This document shows positions 53,600 to 64,000 of a stretch of 64,000 bases of DNA, one piece after another. The notes beneath the pieces were generated by a model. The model ran no database searches. It was not told the origin of the DNA and worked only from the letters and a program-made list of their open reading frames with translations. The first letter of the stretch is position 1, and each line of letters opens with the position of its first letter. Where the stretch lies: NCBI GenBank assembly GCA_934047225.1, contig OW203993.1:30208069-30272068 (forward strand). The letters run 5' to 3'. This DNA is from Ypsolopha sequella (taxonomy: Eukaryota > Arthropoda > Insecta > Lepidoptera > Ypsolophidae). The translations under genes were made by a program, and so were the position numbers.

Positions 53600-55600
53600 T
53601 TTAGTTTGAATAAAACCCCATGCTTGAAAATAAAACTCTCACGCCTGACAATACAAATTAGAATTATTCTTATAATTAGCCCAAGTCAGTTAATACACAC
53701 AACACATTAAAACAAAGAAAGACGAGTAATCAGGCCATTGCATTATACATATTATTTTGGTTATTTCAGTTTGTACGTGCATTAGTACGAAGAGTAAGCA
53801 TAAGGTAGGTACATTTTGTATAGTACCTACCTAATAAAATGGTGCTGGCATTATGAATGGAATGATTTTCCTCACCGATCCCGACAAACATTTAGAATGT
53901 TTGAATAAACTCGAAATGCCAGGACCTTTTGTTTCACTCAGTATTAAACCTTTTTTGCAACCATCCTATATACAAGGACCTTTTTATTTCACACTTACAA
54001 TCTGCTGCAATTAATTTAATACATTTCACACCAGGAGACACCCATTATGTCTATAAATCAGTGAGGTTGGATGTAGAAGTTTGGTGCATAGTCCATTTTA
54101 TCATTGAAGAACCGTGTCGAGTTGGCTAAGTGCTACTAGGAGTTTATTCTGTAGATCATCAGCTATCGCAGGAAGGCCTCCCAGTGCAGCACAGCACTGC
54201 CAGGCTGTGTTCACTAAAATGACGGTCTGGGAAAATATTATTAATCTTACGCCGACAATTTTAAGGTTTTGGAGTATTAAATTCTTAAAAATCGTTATTT
54301 GTTGCGGTACTTACTGATGTCCGCAGTCTGCATCACTTACTGATGTCCGCAGTCTGCATCACTTACTGATGTCCGCAGTCTGCATCACTCCTTTTCACTG
54401 CATTTATCATCTTCAATGATCTATAAAGCTGTTTAGGCATGACGGAATTAAATTTATTAAAGGAAACACCAGAAATGATGCGCACGCGGTGGCCATTAGC
54501 GTCATACTAAAGATTGCGCGCGCAAAAACATGCCGTAAAACCATTTCTAAACCTAGCATGTCGTATCGACCGTTTCAAAACCTAGTAAGGCAATGTCCCT
54601 TGCTGGGTTTTAAGGTGCTGTCAGATCGCGAAATCCAGAGTTTTGCTCTCCTCACCTCTCACCAGACATGCTCGCCGCAACCGCGCCGCGCCCGTCACTT
54701 ATATCCTATTTTCGCGCGCTTTACGCATTACCAGACTAAATTCAAATCGTAAAATGGCAGTAGGCACGATCGTGCTGGAAGTCTATTCTAAAGTTATCGA
54801 AAATCAATAAAGCTACAGAATACCAGTAGAATACTCTTTGCTTGAAATTTTGATAAAATATAAGTATTGTATATAAATATAGAAGGTCCTACAAACCAAA
54901 CTGTAAAAAACTCAGGGAGTGATTCCGTATCCATAATGTATCTATCACATACCAAAGAAAATTGTTTTATTTTTGCGTTTTTTTTTAACTTTTCTATAGA
55001 AATCAACTCAACTGACTGAACCAATTTATACTGAAAATAAATTTGAGCAAAAAAAATATTTTTTCTACTGCAATGTGATTCAACGGTACAAAATATTAGA
55101 AAATAAATAACGACAGAAATCATATAAGTTTATTATCATATCATGACATTCTTGTCTTTACACAAACACACATATTGTCGTAAGCGACAAAGCAATTAAA
55201 ACTTTCTGGCGTAAGCTGTCAATAATTCAAAAAGTATCGTATCCAACACTAAAAAACTATCGTCAGCACGCCTTTTATTTAAATAATATCACATTCACTA
55301 AACTAAATATTGTATTTTTTATGGTAAGCGCCAACTTGTAAATCTGGAAGTCAGGAACTCTGAACCGGGAGAGCTCCTCAAATCCAGATTTACTTTTCTT
55401 TCTACATTTCTATACTGCAATTATATAATGTTAATTTATATCTCCTTGCGATGGGTAAATCGCCTAGTGTTCAAACAAAGAAATTTATTTCTATCATAGT
55501 TTCGATTATTAACATTATTATTGTAACGTAATTTAATCATTGTAAAACTTTTACTTAATATCTGCAGTCAAAATTTGACAAATTTTATCATTTTCATTAA
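53600..55600. other. No gene seen; one short repeat and a palindromic motif
   Basis: AT-rich with no coding sequence I recognise. At 54563-54623 the motif AAAACCTAGTAAGG is followed by its near-complement CCTTGCTGGGTTTT, related to the CCTAGTAAG palindromes near 28091 and 28345, so these may be copies of one small repeat family. Confidence 0.35.
54309..54386. repeat. 26-bp unit repeated three times
   Basis: ACTTACTGATGTCCGCAGTC plus TGCATC is repeated exactly at 54309, 54335 and 54361. No gene is adjacent. Confidence 0.93.
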
Positions 55601-55611
55601 TTAATTTATTA

Positions 55612-56547
55612 TTAATATACGAGGTAATACGTGGAATTGGTTATTTTCATTGCGTTTGAAAGAACGTTCTCTTTACTGCAGTAATAATCTAAGCAATTGC
55701 GATAGTCTCCGAACGCGAGTAAAACTGAATTTTGAATATCTGAATGCAAACTTTCTATTGCTTGTACAGGAGGTAGACTTTTGAGGTTCATGTTGTTTGA
55801 TTGAAGACACAATCACTTTGCGTATTGTCATTATCTTTTGATCTGTCAATAGTTTTCTGGTAGCCAGAGGGTATTTAATATCTTTCCTGGTCACTCGTAA
55901 TTTTTTGCACATATTTCGAAGGATATGGTTACGGCGTTCAATTTTTTCCACCGTGTGGTTTGGGTATGGGTTACTGGCCAATATTTTGGAGTATGTCGCT
56001 GAATCTCCATCGGCAACAAGCCTCCCATATATGAGGTTGTACATAGCCATGGATTGTGTAAATCCCTCGCAAATTATTTCAGCTTCCATGCCGATTGATG
56101 AATAAAACTTCTCCAAATCTCCTGCCTATAATTATCGTGGCTCCTGACAGAGCCTTGTTATTGTAACCGTAGTATCTGGCACTTCAACATCGGTCAGCAT
56201 ACACATCTATCATTGGAATTCCATTTTTCAATCTTCCATCAGCTATGACAGCGTCCCGTTCCCGTTTCGCGACAGCCGCCATTTCATCCACAGCACTCTC
56301 CTTCCATTTGTCGAATACTTTATCTTCAATTTTAAAATAATATCTCTTCGATAATGCAGGTACATCTAAAAAAGAGATAATTTCTTCAAATTGTTTATAA
56401 CCGATCCCAGATGAAATTATTCCAGCTGTTGCAGCAACATTGGCATCTACATTTTCTGTACCTACCAGGCTATGGTACCAACTATGGTATCACCTATTTC
56501 AATCTCCATTGAACTACAACAAAAGTAATAAACAACAAAGCTAATGT
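55612..56547 (-). pseudogene. Mutator-like transposase-domain pseudogene
   Basis: Read on the minus strand in several frames: MEIEIGDTIV, NVDANVAATAGIISSGIGY, FEEIISFLDVPALSKRYYF, VAKRERDAVIADGRLKNG, IPMIDVYADRC, YYGYNNKALSGATIIIGRRF, MEAEIICEGFTQSM, LVADGDSATYSKIL, KIERRNHILRNMCKKL, then LHSDIQNSVLLAFGDYRNC. This order is that of the Mutator-like transposase domain found in many insect proteins. The DVYAD and ADGDS aspartates would be catalytic. Stops and frame changes (near 56490, 56190, 56110 and 55800) rule out a product. Its first 243 bp are duplicated at 57063-57305. Confidence 0.72.
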
Positions 56548-57305
56548 GAAACATATAGGTCCCATACACCCTCTCACCCACATACTCACACACTCACACA
56601 CCACACCCTCTAACACACACATCACACCCTCAACATCTTACTTCTTACATATACGAGTATATACGCATATAATATACCTATTTTTCTTTTTTGCATGCTA
56701 GTCTATAATTTAATAATAAAATACAAAATCTATGAACTAAATAATTTTTATAATTCTTAATTTTTTGATTTTAATACTGGTGTCGTTTAACATTAGCTAA
56801 TATAAAATCTATTTCATGTTGAATCTAAATCTAATTTTATTGTAATGTAATTTAAATGTATTCAAATTATTATAACTTTTGTAAAAAACATTAGCCGGTA
56901 CATAATTAAGTTTTTAAATGTGTAAACTTATACGGAGAGCGCTGGCCGTTGGAATTCAGGTTCCAGCCTACCCTAATGGCCAGAGTTCCAATTATTCTGT
57001 GTACTTGTATTTTTTTTTTTGCGTCAATAAAGATTTTTTCATTTTTCATTTTTTCATTTTTTCATTTGTCGAATACTTTATCTTCAATTTTAAAATAATA
57101 TCTCTTCGATAATGCAGGTACATCTAAAAAAGAGATAATTTCTTCAAATTGTGTATAACCGATCCCAGATGAAATCATTCCAGCTGTTGCAGCAACATTG
57201 GCATCTACATTTTCTGTGCCTACCAGGCTATGGTACCAACTATGGTATCACCTATTTCAATCTCCATTGAACTACAACAAAAGTAATAAACAACAAAGCT
57301 AATGT
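56305..57305. repeat. 243-bp direct repeats flanking a LINE 3' fragment
   Basis: The segment 56305-56547 recurs at 57063-57305 with only three differences by eye. Both copies encode the N-terminal part of the Mutator-like pseudogene. The intervening 515 bp is a LINE 3' end. A target duplication made during LINE insertion would produce exactly this layout, but 243 bp is very long for one. Confidence 0.88.
56548..57062 (+). mobile_element. LINE 3' UTR fragment with (TTTTTCAT)n tail
   Basis: Contains CA-rich tracts (CACTCACACACC) like the 3' UTR of LINE C, no coding sequence, and ends AATAAAGATTTTTTCATTTT followed by further TTTTTCAT repeats. This is a retrotransposed, extremely 5'-truncated LINE copy. 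Confidence 0.7.
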
Positions 57306-59179
57306 TAAAAAATGAAAAATATTAATTATAGAATAAGAACAAACTTTGTTTCCAAATTATTACATGATAATCAAATAATAATTATTAATCGCTTAATAAT
57401 AGTAATAGGAACACGATTCATTATTTTTCTAGAAAAATGTCATAACATAAGCAATAAAATAGAAAATTTACGTAAGCGATATTACTTGGTGTTTACTATA
57501 TAATCAAATTTTAATTCTTAATCGTTTCATAAAAGTAATAGGAACACGATTCGTTATTTTTCTAGAAAAATGTCATAACATAAGCAACAAAATGGAAAAT
57601 TAACGTAAGTGACATTACTTGGTGTTTACTATATAATCAAATATTATGTGTTCCGTTTGACGTCTGAAGTCCATTATGAGAGAGTACATCGTTCCTTTCC
57701 GAATACAGCCGCTAGATGTCGCTAGTGTCCGTCACGTGACCGCGCTGCTTTACCCAGAGTACCTGTCAACAGTCGCAAAGAACCCACAAGCCGCCATATT
57801 CTTCGTCATTGTTGCGTCATTTTTCGAACCGTTCGCAGCTTGCTAGTTTATCGCGAAATAATAATCGTTTTGAGTTACCCTCTTTCGAATTTTGTTTTAG
57901 TTTTCCGTCCGTGTTTATTCGTTTATAATTGGATAACGACATTGAAAGTGTAGCCGCGCGTCGAATACATCGAGAAAGAGACGAGCGAGTTTCTTCAGAT
58001 CAAGTTCAAGAAAGGAGTCTTTGAAGCACATCGAGCGCCGAGGGAGATGCATGCCGCGACGCACTGCCATGCAAAGGCAGGCACCGCCCTGCCGCCGCTG
58101 TCCCGTAAGGCGCGCACTGCACCACTTTACTCGGATCAGAACTGGATCAGAGGTTTGACATTTTGCCAGCGCCTGGTGAGTCTTGTCAACTATATTTTGA
58201 GTGCAAATCATGGATCGACATAACAATCTCGTCGCACCCATGCCCTTTCATACCGAGAACGTGCATCCAGGGGCCAAGCCCCGCGGGCGCTGCGTACCCA
58301 TATCAAAAGAAAATGTTTTCTTGCAACTTCCATTCTGACACTTTTGCCGGATGTAGAAAGTATCGCGAATCTCACCGTAATGTTTAAACAACCTTCTGTG
58401 TGAAGAAAAAATCTCGATCAAGTCGCTAAAATCACGTCCTTGCAACGTTTCGACTCGATGGATACGAATTTTCAGAGGCTCAGAAAAATATGTCGCGTTT
58501 CTAGGGTTCATAGACCAGAAAGTGAACGAGGCATTGTAAAAAGTTTTGAGAAATTCTTCCCTGGGTTGATTGCAAATGACACGTTGTTCTGCCGCTTGAT
58601 TTAACACCTTTATGGCACAGGATAAGTTCGTGAACAGACTCTACAGAGTTTTCATCGACTTTTTAGCTAACTCTGAAAGACCACTTCCTCGATTTACGAA
58701 AAACAGATTTTGCACAAACCCCGGTATCATTTAAAACCGTATCACTTTATATTCTGCAAATTATTTGCGGGAAAGTTGCTGAAGTTTTAAAGATAAGTCT
58801 AGCGGTGAGGCCCTCAGAGCCAGTGGGCTTATCAAGATAATATTTAAGTAATTTTGGCCTCTTTCAACGTAAAGAAGGCGGTTATTGTTAAAAGAAACTT
58901 GAAGAGTCTTCAAAAAGAAGAGGGAGGGGAAAAAATAATGTGGAAAAACACTGCGAGATTTCTCAGGGGATATCTAAGTAATTATCAAGACATCTGATGA
59001 CATAGTTATTCCCCAAACGCATGTTCTATAAATGATAATGGGTTGAATCCTCTTCAATCAGACAATATCGTGGATTTAACCCACAATAGGTGTAATGATG
59101 AAATAACAAACCCCGGTATCATTACTGATAAAATCAAAAAATTGTTTAATTCTACCCACCGTCGCTGAATATTATATTC

Positions 59180-61010
59180 GCAAGTTAGCACTTTTTAATC
59201 TGAAAGTCTTGAATCAAAACCTATACATGACATTCAAACATTTTTACCTGTTCACCGCCGCAAGATTGGACGAACACCGATAACACACATCGAATTTCTG
59301 GGAATAGCTTTGGACACACAGACCAACTCAAAGTCCCTGCCCCCAGACAAGACAAAGAAAATTCGTCAGTATTTGTCAATCCACCTAGCTGCCGGCTGTT
59401 GGTCCCTCAGGCAGGCTCAACGCCTCCTAGGGTATTTCAACTTCGCAACCTTCATCACCCACCGGGGAAGGTTGCATTGCCGTGCACTTCACATCGAGTT
59501 TCTGGGAATAGCTTGGGACACACAAACCAACTAAGAGTCCCTACGCCCAGACAAGACAAACAAAATTCGTCAGTATTTATCAACCCACCTAGCTGCTAGC
59601 TATTGGTCCCTCAGGCAGGCGCAACGCCTCCTAGGTAATTTCAACTTTGCAACCTTCATCACCCACTGGGGAAGGTTGCATGGCCTTGCACTTCAAATCG
59701 TGTTTCTGGGCATAGCTTGGGACACACAAACCAACTCAAAGTCCCTGCCCCCAGACAAGACAAACAGAATTCGTCAGTATTTGTCAACCTGCCTAGCTGC
59801 TGGCAGTTGGTCATTCAGGCAGGCGCAACGCCTCCTAGGATATTTCAACTTCGCAATTTTCATCATTCACTGAGGAAGGTTGCATTGCCATACACTTCAG
59901 CAGGACTGCAATATCAAAGAGCTACCATTTCTTTTCGGAGGAAGCACGCCTTGAACTGAAATGGTGCTCAGAAAACTTGAGCCGAGTAATGGAAATCCAC
60001 CTTGGGGCATTACCAACGACCTACATTATAACTATAATGGACGCATCCAATGTTTAATTGGGAGTTTTAGTGGACAACAAGATGATACAGGGCACGTGGA
60101 ATCATCAACGTAGGAGGTGGCGTTGCAATGCGAAAGAAACGTACGTCATAATAGCTACGATTTTGGCACAGGCGTTGTCAGTAGTTGGATAGGTGAAGCC
60201 TGGTGATATCACGTGTCGTTGGTTTCATTTCAAAATTATTCTTTAGAGCGACAAGACCGCAATCGCTTACATAAAGAAAGAAGGCGAAACTCTGTACAAA
60301 GTTCTGTTGTAGTTGACAAGACTGCTACTGAATCTGGCAGACAATCTTTAATGTTGTACAATTCACTCACCAACTTTCGGGAATGTACAACATGGAAGCC
60401 GACCGACTCCCGCGTAATCGTGCATGTACCGAGAGGCACCTTATGGACGAAGCGAAGCCAGCGCAGCGAATATTCAAGGTCTTGCGCACCCTGACATAGG
60501 CCAATTCGCATCACGTACCACCTATGTCGTTCCAGATCATGCTAATCTTGACTTATCCCTTATACCGTCCGAGACTAAATGCTAGGTAGTCCCCCCCTAC
60601 CAAGTAATAGACTTGAACGCCTGTTATCACGATGCTTTCTTTAGGTTGACTGTTTCATCCACCTTGCTTGCTAACTCAAGTACTATAACAGTTTAACTCA
60701 GAGGCAGGCCGTTACATAACAGTAACAACCGAGTGAAAGAAACCCTTTTAGCGGCCAGATCGGCAGAACTGAACCTTGACAGGCCCGATAAAGATCAGAA
60801 CTTGAAGAGCATTTGTATGGCCACGATGACGAGACGTCTTCCAGCCCAGATCTTTAACCTTGGCCGAGCCACCGGCTGGATGATTGGCTCATTTTGGATC
60901 GGAGTTTTGACGGTTAACTATTCCAAAAACGAATTCTTTCTTAGTGTTGGCGAGTTTCAACTCCAGAAACAGATACTCCCATTTGGAAAAAGTTGCTAAA
61001 ATGGTCTAAA
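59180..61010 (+). pseudogene. DIRS-like reverse transcriptase/RNase H wreck
   Basis: The segment HIEFLGIALDT...LPPDK, LRQAQRLLGYFNFATFITHR and GRLHCRALH matches the region after the reverse transcriptase palm in DIRS/Pat-type elements. It is followed in broken frames by an RNase H-like segment (ITIMDASNV, QGTWNHQRRRW, AIAYIKKEGETLY). A later piece at about 60900-61000 (FFLSVGEFQLQKQILPFGKS) resembles the palm region that should come earlier, so the order appears scrambled. Stops are frequent. DIRS elements use reverse transcriptase with a tyrosine recombinase, which is not visible here. Confidence 0.6.
59289..59900 (+). repeat. 204-bp in-frame triplication in the DIRS-like region
   Basis: The block starting ATCG(A/T)(A/G)TTTCTGGG recurs at 59289, 59493 and 59697, spaced exactly 204 bp, that is 68 codons. 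Each encodes FLGIA.DTQTNSKSLPPDK through LLGYFNFATF. The copies differ by roughly 5-10 percent, and the later ones have gained stops. Confidence 0.9.
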
Positions 61011-61204
61011 TACTGTCAAATTTTTGTAGACTCGAGCCGAATATCATGACCTTATAAGTATGCACAATAATCTCTGGATGAAAATATCATTTTTGTTTTC
61101 GACAGAGATAAGCAGGTTCTCGCCTGATATTCAGGTATTAGGTTCCTACTCCACAACAAGTAGCGAGATATTTAGCATACTTATTTTTGGCTTTACTATA
61201 CATA

Positions 61205-61408
61205 TTACTTACCAGATAAAACCTTTCTTTTACACAAGTCTGTAATAGCTTCCATTTGTAAGACTGTTTGAAACATAGATATTTCTTCCAGCCACATTGT
61301 TAAGCACATTTTAATAGCAGTTCCGTTAGCTAAGCCATCATCATCGAAAGTATATATTTGGGATTGTAGAAAACTTATTAGGAACATTAAAGAGACCAAC
61401 ACTATCAT
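61205..61408 (-). CDS. Possible first exon encoding a signal peptide
   Basis: The 67-codon minus-strand frame begins MIVLVSLMFLISFLQSQIYT, a good signal peptide with a hydrophobic core and a likely cleavage site after QS. It continues with a polar segment containing three cysteines and ends at VLSG followed directly by GTAAGT, a consensus splice donor. It could be the first exon of a secreted protein gene, but I find no partner exon in the next few hundred bases. It lies inside the inverted-repeat element, which argues for caution. Confidence 0.25.
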   Translation of the reverse strand: MIVLVSLMFLISFLQSQIYTFDDDGLANGTAIKMCLTMWLEEISMFQTVLQMEAITDLCKRKVLSGK

Positions 61409-62160
61409 GTAAATAATTTTGATATTAACTTCAGGACATAGTTAAGAGTCCACGATTTGACTCCTTTGCATTGTAATCCAGACCATTTAATGAATATTGA
61501 CTTCTTTTGGATCTAAAACGGATTATGTCTGTATCACAACGCCAATTAAGCTGCACTTTATCAGCCTCTCCCGACCGCAATATTGAACCTATTTTTGGAT
61601 GAGAACATTACTAAATCTCTCCAAAGATTTCAGAAGGTCAGTCACTAACTTGTTCGTCACTACTTGGGACCCTATCAGGCCACCTACACCAATCATAACT
61701 GGAGGTTGAGTCCAGTGCCTTCTATCCAATGAAGGTATATAAGTTGAAACGGGAGTTATAGATTAGCCGTGTCTGTCTTCCCTAAATTGGATGCAAATTC
61801 ACCCAGTAAATAAGAAATTCTTGCTATAGCAAATTCGCAAAAGAAATTACTTTCAAGAACCATAAACAGTTTATAAATTTTTACGTCAATGACATTTCTG
61901 CTAATAATCATAATATTTTGGAGAAGTTCTTGTCACAGTTTGTCTGAACTACTAATTACATTTTTTAGTTCAGGTTCAGGTGTCTATTTTTCTTGGTATT
62001 TTAAGTATGAAAAATATTGATTTTTACCTGTCATATTTTTGCGTTATTAATACATAAAACATTACGATTTACAATCACATTGTTGCGTTCTATTTTACAA
62101 GCCACCAGGAGATAACAAACACATCTCTCATAATGGACTTCAGACGTCAAACGGAACACA

Positions 62161-62459
62161 TAATATAAAAATTTTACCTTCCAATAAAATTGTTATTATG
62201 TTTCCTAAGACGTCTGAAGTCCAGACAATGTCTTCCTGGTGAACCATTATGAGCCGAACAATGACGAAGAATATGGCGGCTTGTGGGTTCTTTGCGACTG
62301 TTGACAGGTACTCTGGGTAAAGCAGTGTGGTCACGTGACGGAAACTAGCGACATCTAGCGGCTGTATTCGGAAAGGAACGATGTACTCTCTCATAATGGA
62401 CTTCAGACGTCTTAGGAAACATAATAACAATTTTATTGGAAGGTAAAATTTTTATATTA
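62161..62459. mobile_element. MITE with 62-bp inverted ends
   Basis: Left arm 62161-62222 and right arm 62398-62459 are perfect complements starting TAATATAAAAATTTTACCTT. The interior is the inverted equivalent of the first 150 bp of the element at 57648, including AGCCGCTAGATGTCGCTAGT. The two elements share GACGTCTGAAGTCCA next to different outer ends. It abuts the larger element directly. Confidence 0.85.
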
Positions 62460-62583
62460 ATTCTTAACCGTTTAATAAAAGTAATAGAAACACGATTCGT
62501 TATTTTCCTAGAAGAATGTCATAACATAAGCAACAAAATAGAAAACTAACGTAAATGACATTACTTGGTGTGTACTATAAAAG

Positions 62584-63390
62584 CCATGATCTACGAAGTA
62601 TATTCAATATCCAACCACTTTACTAGTAGTATATCCAACATCCACTTTACGATAATTTGGTTGTGTTTGAGACTATACAATTTAGCTATCAAATATGCGG
62701 TATTACGTCGTGTGGAGGTAAAGCGAAATTCTTCATTTTGTCGCTTACGACGTTCGTCCGGGACAGGCACAACATAATTTGTCGTATATTTTATGATTAG
62801 TAAAACGACGAGATAAAGTCTTATTGCATTGAACTTACCTATTATTCCGCTGTGAGCTTGAAAAATGTTCTGTAACGTTTTCTAAAACAACGTATTAGTT
62901 TGTCACCCTAAAACACAAAAAAGTTGTAATGATACAGTAACAGTACAAACTAATATAACATTTATATTGTGACTTTGATTGATACAGCCAAAATTATACT
63001 GAAGTGATAACCATGACTGTTATTTCTTTACAGTAAGGGCTGTCTTTTAGAAATTGTCGATTTTATCTGCCTAATATATCTAATATCGATGACAATGCTA
63101 GCAATACGGTACTCACTCGACATCCAATCCATGCGCAGTATGATCAATTTCTTGAGTAGCAGTTTGCTAGTTTTCTAATCTAAAATAATAAATCGTACAT
63201 AAAATCTTAGGTGTCGTTATAGATACTTGGACCACTAAAAATCTGTTTTTTATATACCTACCGTCGTCTTGCTATATATATGGATATAATAAGTTGGAAG
63301 TGAGGAGAGACCTGGCGCTACTAATTTATCTTTTTAAAGTTTTGCGAGGTATATTGTTCAATCCGCGGTTGCTAGCGTCCTTGAAGCTGT
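62584..63390. other. No gene seen
   Basis: AT-rich sequence without recognisable coding, RNA or repeat features. A TATATATATGGATATAATAA stretch lies near 63275. Confidence 0.35.
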
Positions 63391-63921
63391 TTGTGCCGGA
63401 TAACGGATGAAGTTGAAAGGTTAGGACCACTTCCAACATTCAGTGCCTATCCTTTTGAAAATAAGTTGCATTTAATTAAACAGATGTTGCGAAGTGGTAA
63501 CAAACCACTTTCGCAGGTGGCAAAAAGGCTCAGTGAATGTTTTGTCCCTGATTATAAAGATACAAAGAAATGCGAGGTGCCATTTGTCTCTGAGAGTAAT
63601 AAATACAACACTAATATACATTTTCAAGATTTCGTACTTACAGCAAGATCCAAAGATAAATATTTTTTAACTTGTAATCGTGAAATTATTGAAATTAAGT
63701 CAATTGATAAAGGAAAATTAATCAAGGGCTACAAGATCACAGAAGCAACTGACATTTTTGAATACCCAGTGAAATCATCAATCTTTGATATATTTAAAGC
63801 AAAACTACCTACCGCAGAGCGAATAGAAACAACGATACAGACCCGTGATGTTAAATGTAAATTTGTCTGTATTTGTCATAAAGACGAGTTATATTTCATA
63901 CCTCTTTTACATACAGTGTAG
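63391..63921 (+). pseudogene. EnSpm/CACTA-type transposase-related C-terminal fragment
   Basis: The 176-codon frame lacks an ATG start and has a stop just upstream (63382). It encodes TDEVERLGPLPTFSAYPFEN, KLHLIKQMLRSGNKPLSQV and ends with CKFVCICHKDELYFIPLLHT. This is the C-terminal module, after the catalytic domain, of a large insect family of EnSpm-like transposase-related proteins (the FSAYPFEN...MLRSGNKPLxQ block is the hallmark). The frame is undamaged to its stop at 63921, so it may be the last exon of a gene or a fresh fragment. The N-terminal and catalytic parts are not in the window. Confidence 0.7.
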
Positions 63922-64000
63922 TGTAATTGATAAATGATTATACATGCCTACATACACTCAAGTTGGTCTCCCACAGGCGTAAGCTGAGACCACAGATCTT

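Larger units (their letters stand above)
57648..62160. mobile_element. 4.5-kb element with inverted ends, carrying DIRS-like sequence
   Basis: The left end GTGTTCCGTTTGACGTCTGA continues with AGTCCATTATGAGAGA; the right end (62121-62160) is its exact complement over about 38 bp. The first 150 bp are also shared, inverted, with the small element at 62161-62459. A CpG-rich, promoter-like region follows at 57900-58140. The only recognisable coding debris is a DIRS-like reverse transcriptase/RNase H at 59180-61010. DIRS elements do have inverted terminal repeats, so the two may belong together, but I see no tyrosine recombinase. Confidence 0.55.
57385..62583. repeat. 133-bp tandem repeat, split by the element at 57648
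   Basis: The unit with GTAATAGGAACACGATTC...AATGTCATAACATAAGCAA occurs at about 57400-57515, 57530-57648 and 62480-62580. The first two are 133 bp apart. The third lies beyond the inverted-repeat elements, so those inserted into a former three-unit array. Confidence 0.8.

Noticed and set aside
54794..55123. Minus-strand frame of 109 codons
   Set aside because: AT-rich chance frame with no motif or splice context.
62140..62430. Minus-strand frame of 96 codons
   Set aside because: It is the interior and arms of the MITE at 62161-62459.

Overview
The window looks like eukaryotic, insect DNA, most likely a moth or butterfly. That is an inference from AT-rich sequence with frequent TAGGTAC-type motifs, spliced genes with GTAAGT donors, and a repeat content of Gypsy and Copia LTR elements, several LINE lineages, hAT, Tc1/mariner-like, pogo, Mutator-like and TTAA-target DNA elements. 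I see no bacterial operons, no CRISPR array and no tRNA or rRNA gene. Nearly everything with coding capacity is a mobile element, a wreck of one, or a gene related to transposases.

Layout. 1-7.9 kb: a LINE 3' end split by a TIR-bounded insertion (which itself holds a Jockey-like LINE with a further insertion) and by an 846-bp hAT remnant with a perfect 8-bp target duplication; then a TIR element and a 38-bp satellite. 7.9-13.0 kb: a nearly intact Gypsy element (TSD GTAT). 13.6-14.0 kb: a lone integrase-type C-terminal ORF with a cysteine-rich tail. 15.2-19.3 kb: a two-ORF LINE with one internal stop. 20.0-25.9 kb: a ~395-bp tandem array split by a second Gypsy element with only 93-bp LTRs (TSD GTATGT) and a changed reverse transcriptase active site. 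26.2-27.4 kb: an OTU-protease pseudogene abutting a long fold-back element. 28.9-30.8 kb: an intact-looking Tc1/mariner-type element whose catalytic spacing is D-82-E.

30.9-43.9 kb is the most informative part. A spliced minus-strand gene (gene A) starts at 43853, has five small upstream exons and one large exon, and resumes at 32.5-31.0 kb. The gap is a LINE (32534-41565) flanked by AAACTTTTTG. That LINE was hit by a Copia element with identical LTRs (33411-38573, TSD TACCT) and by a 700-bp TTAA-flanked element (39151-39850). Removing the younger insertions restores the LINE reading frame. Upstream exons of gene A are tandem duplications with phase-1 introns. A second, more decayed member of the same family (gene B) lies at 45.4-47.6 kb.

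48.5-53.5 kb: a pogo-type transposase with a C-terminal PHD-like finger and a spliced 5' non-coding exon, carrying two in-frame stops and a LINE inserted in its lysine-rich linker. 55.6-57.3 kb: a Mutator-like transposase pseudogene whose upstream part is duplicated as 243-bp direct repeats around a LINE 3' fragment. 57.4-62.6 kb: a tandem repeat split by a 4.5-kb inverted-terminal-repeat element that contains a DIRS-like reverse transcriptase/RNase H wreck with a 204-bp in-frame triplication, followed by a related MITE. 63.4-63.9 kb: the C-terminal piece of an EnSpm/CACTA-type transposase-related protein.

The order of events is therefore readable: old DNA-element and LINE debris, then gene disruption by LINEs, then recent Copia and Gypsy insertions.
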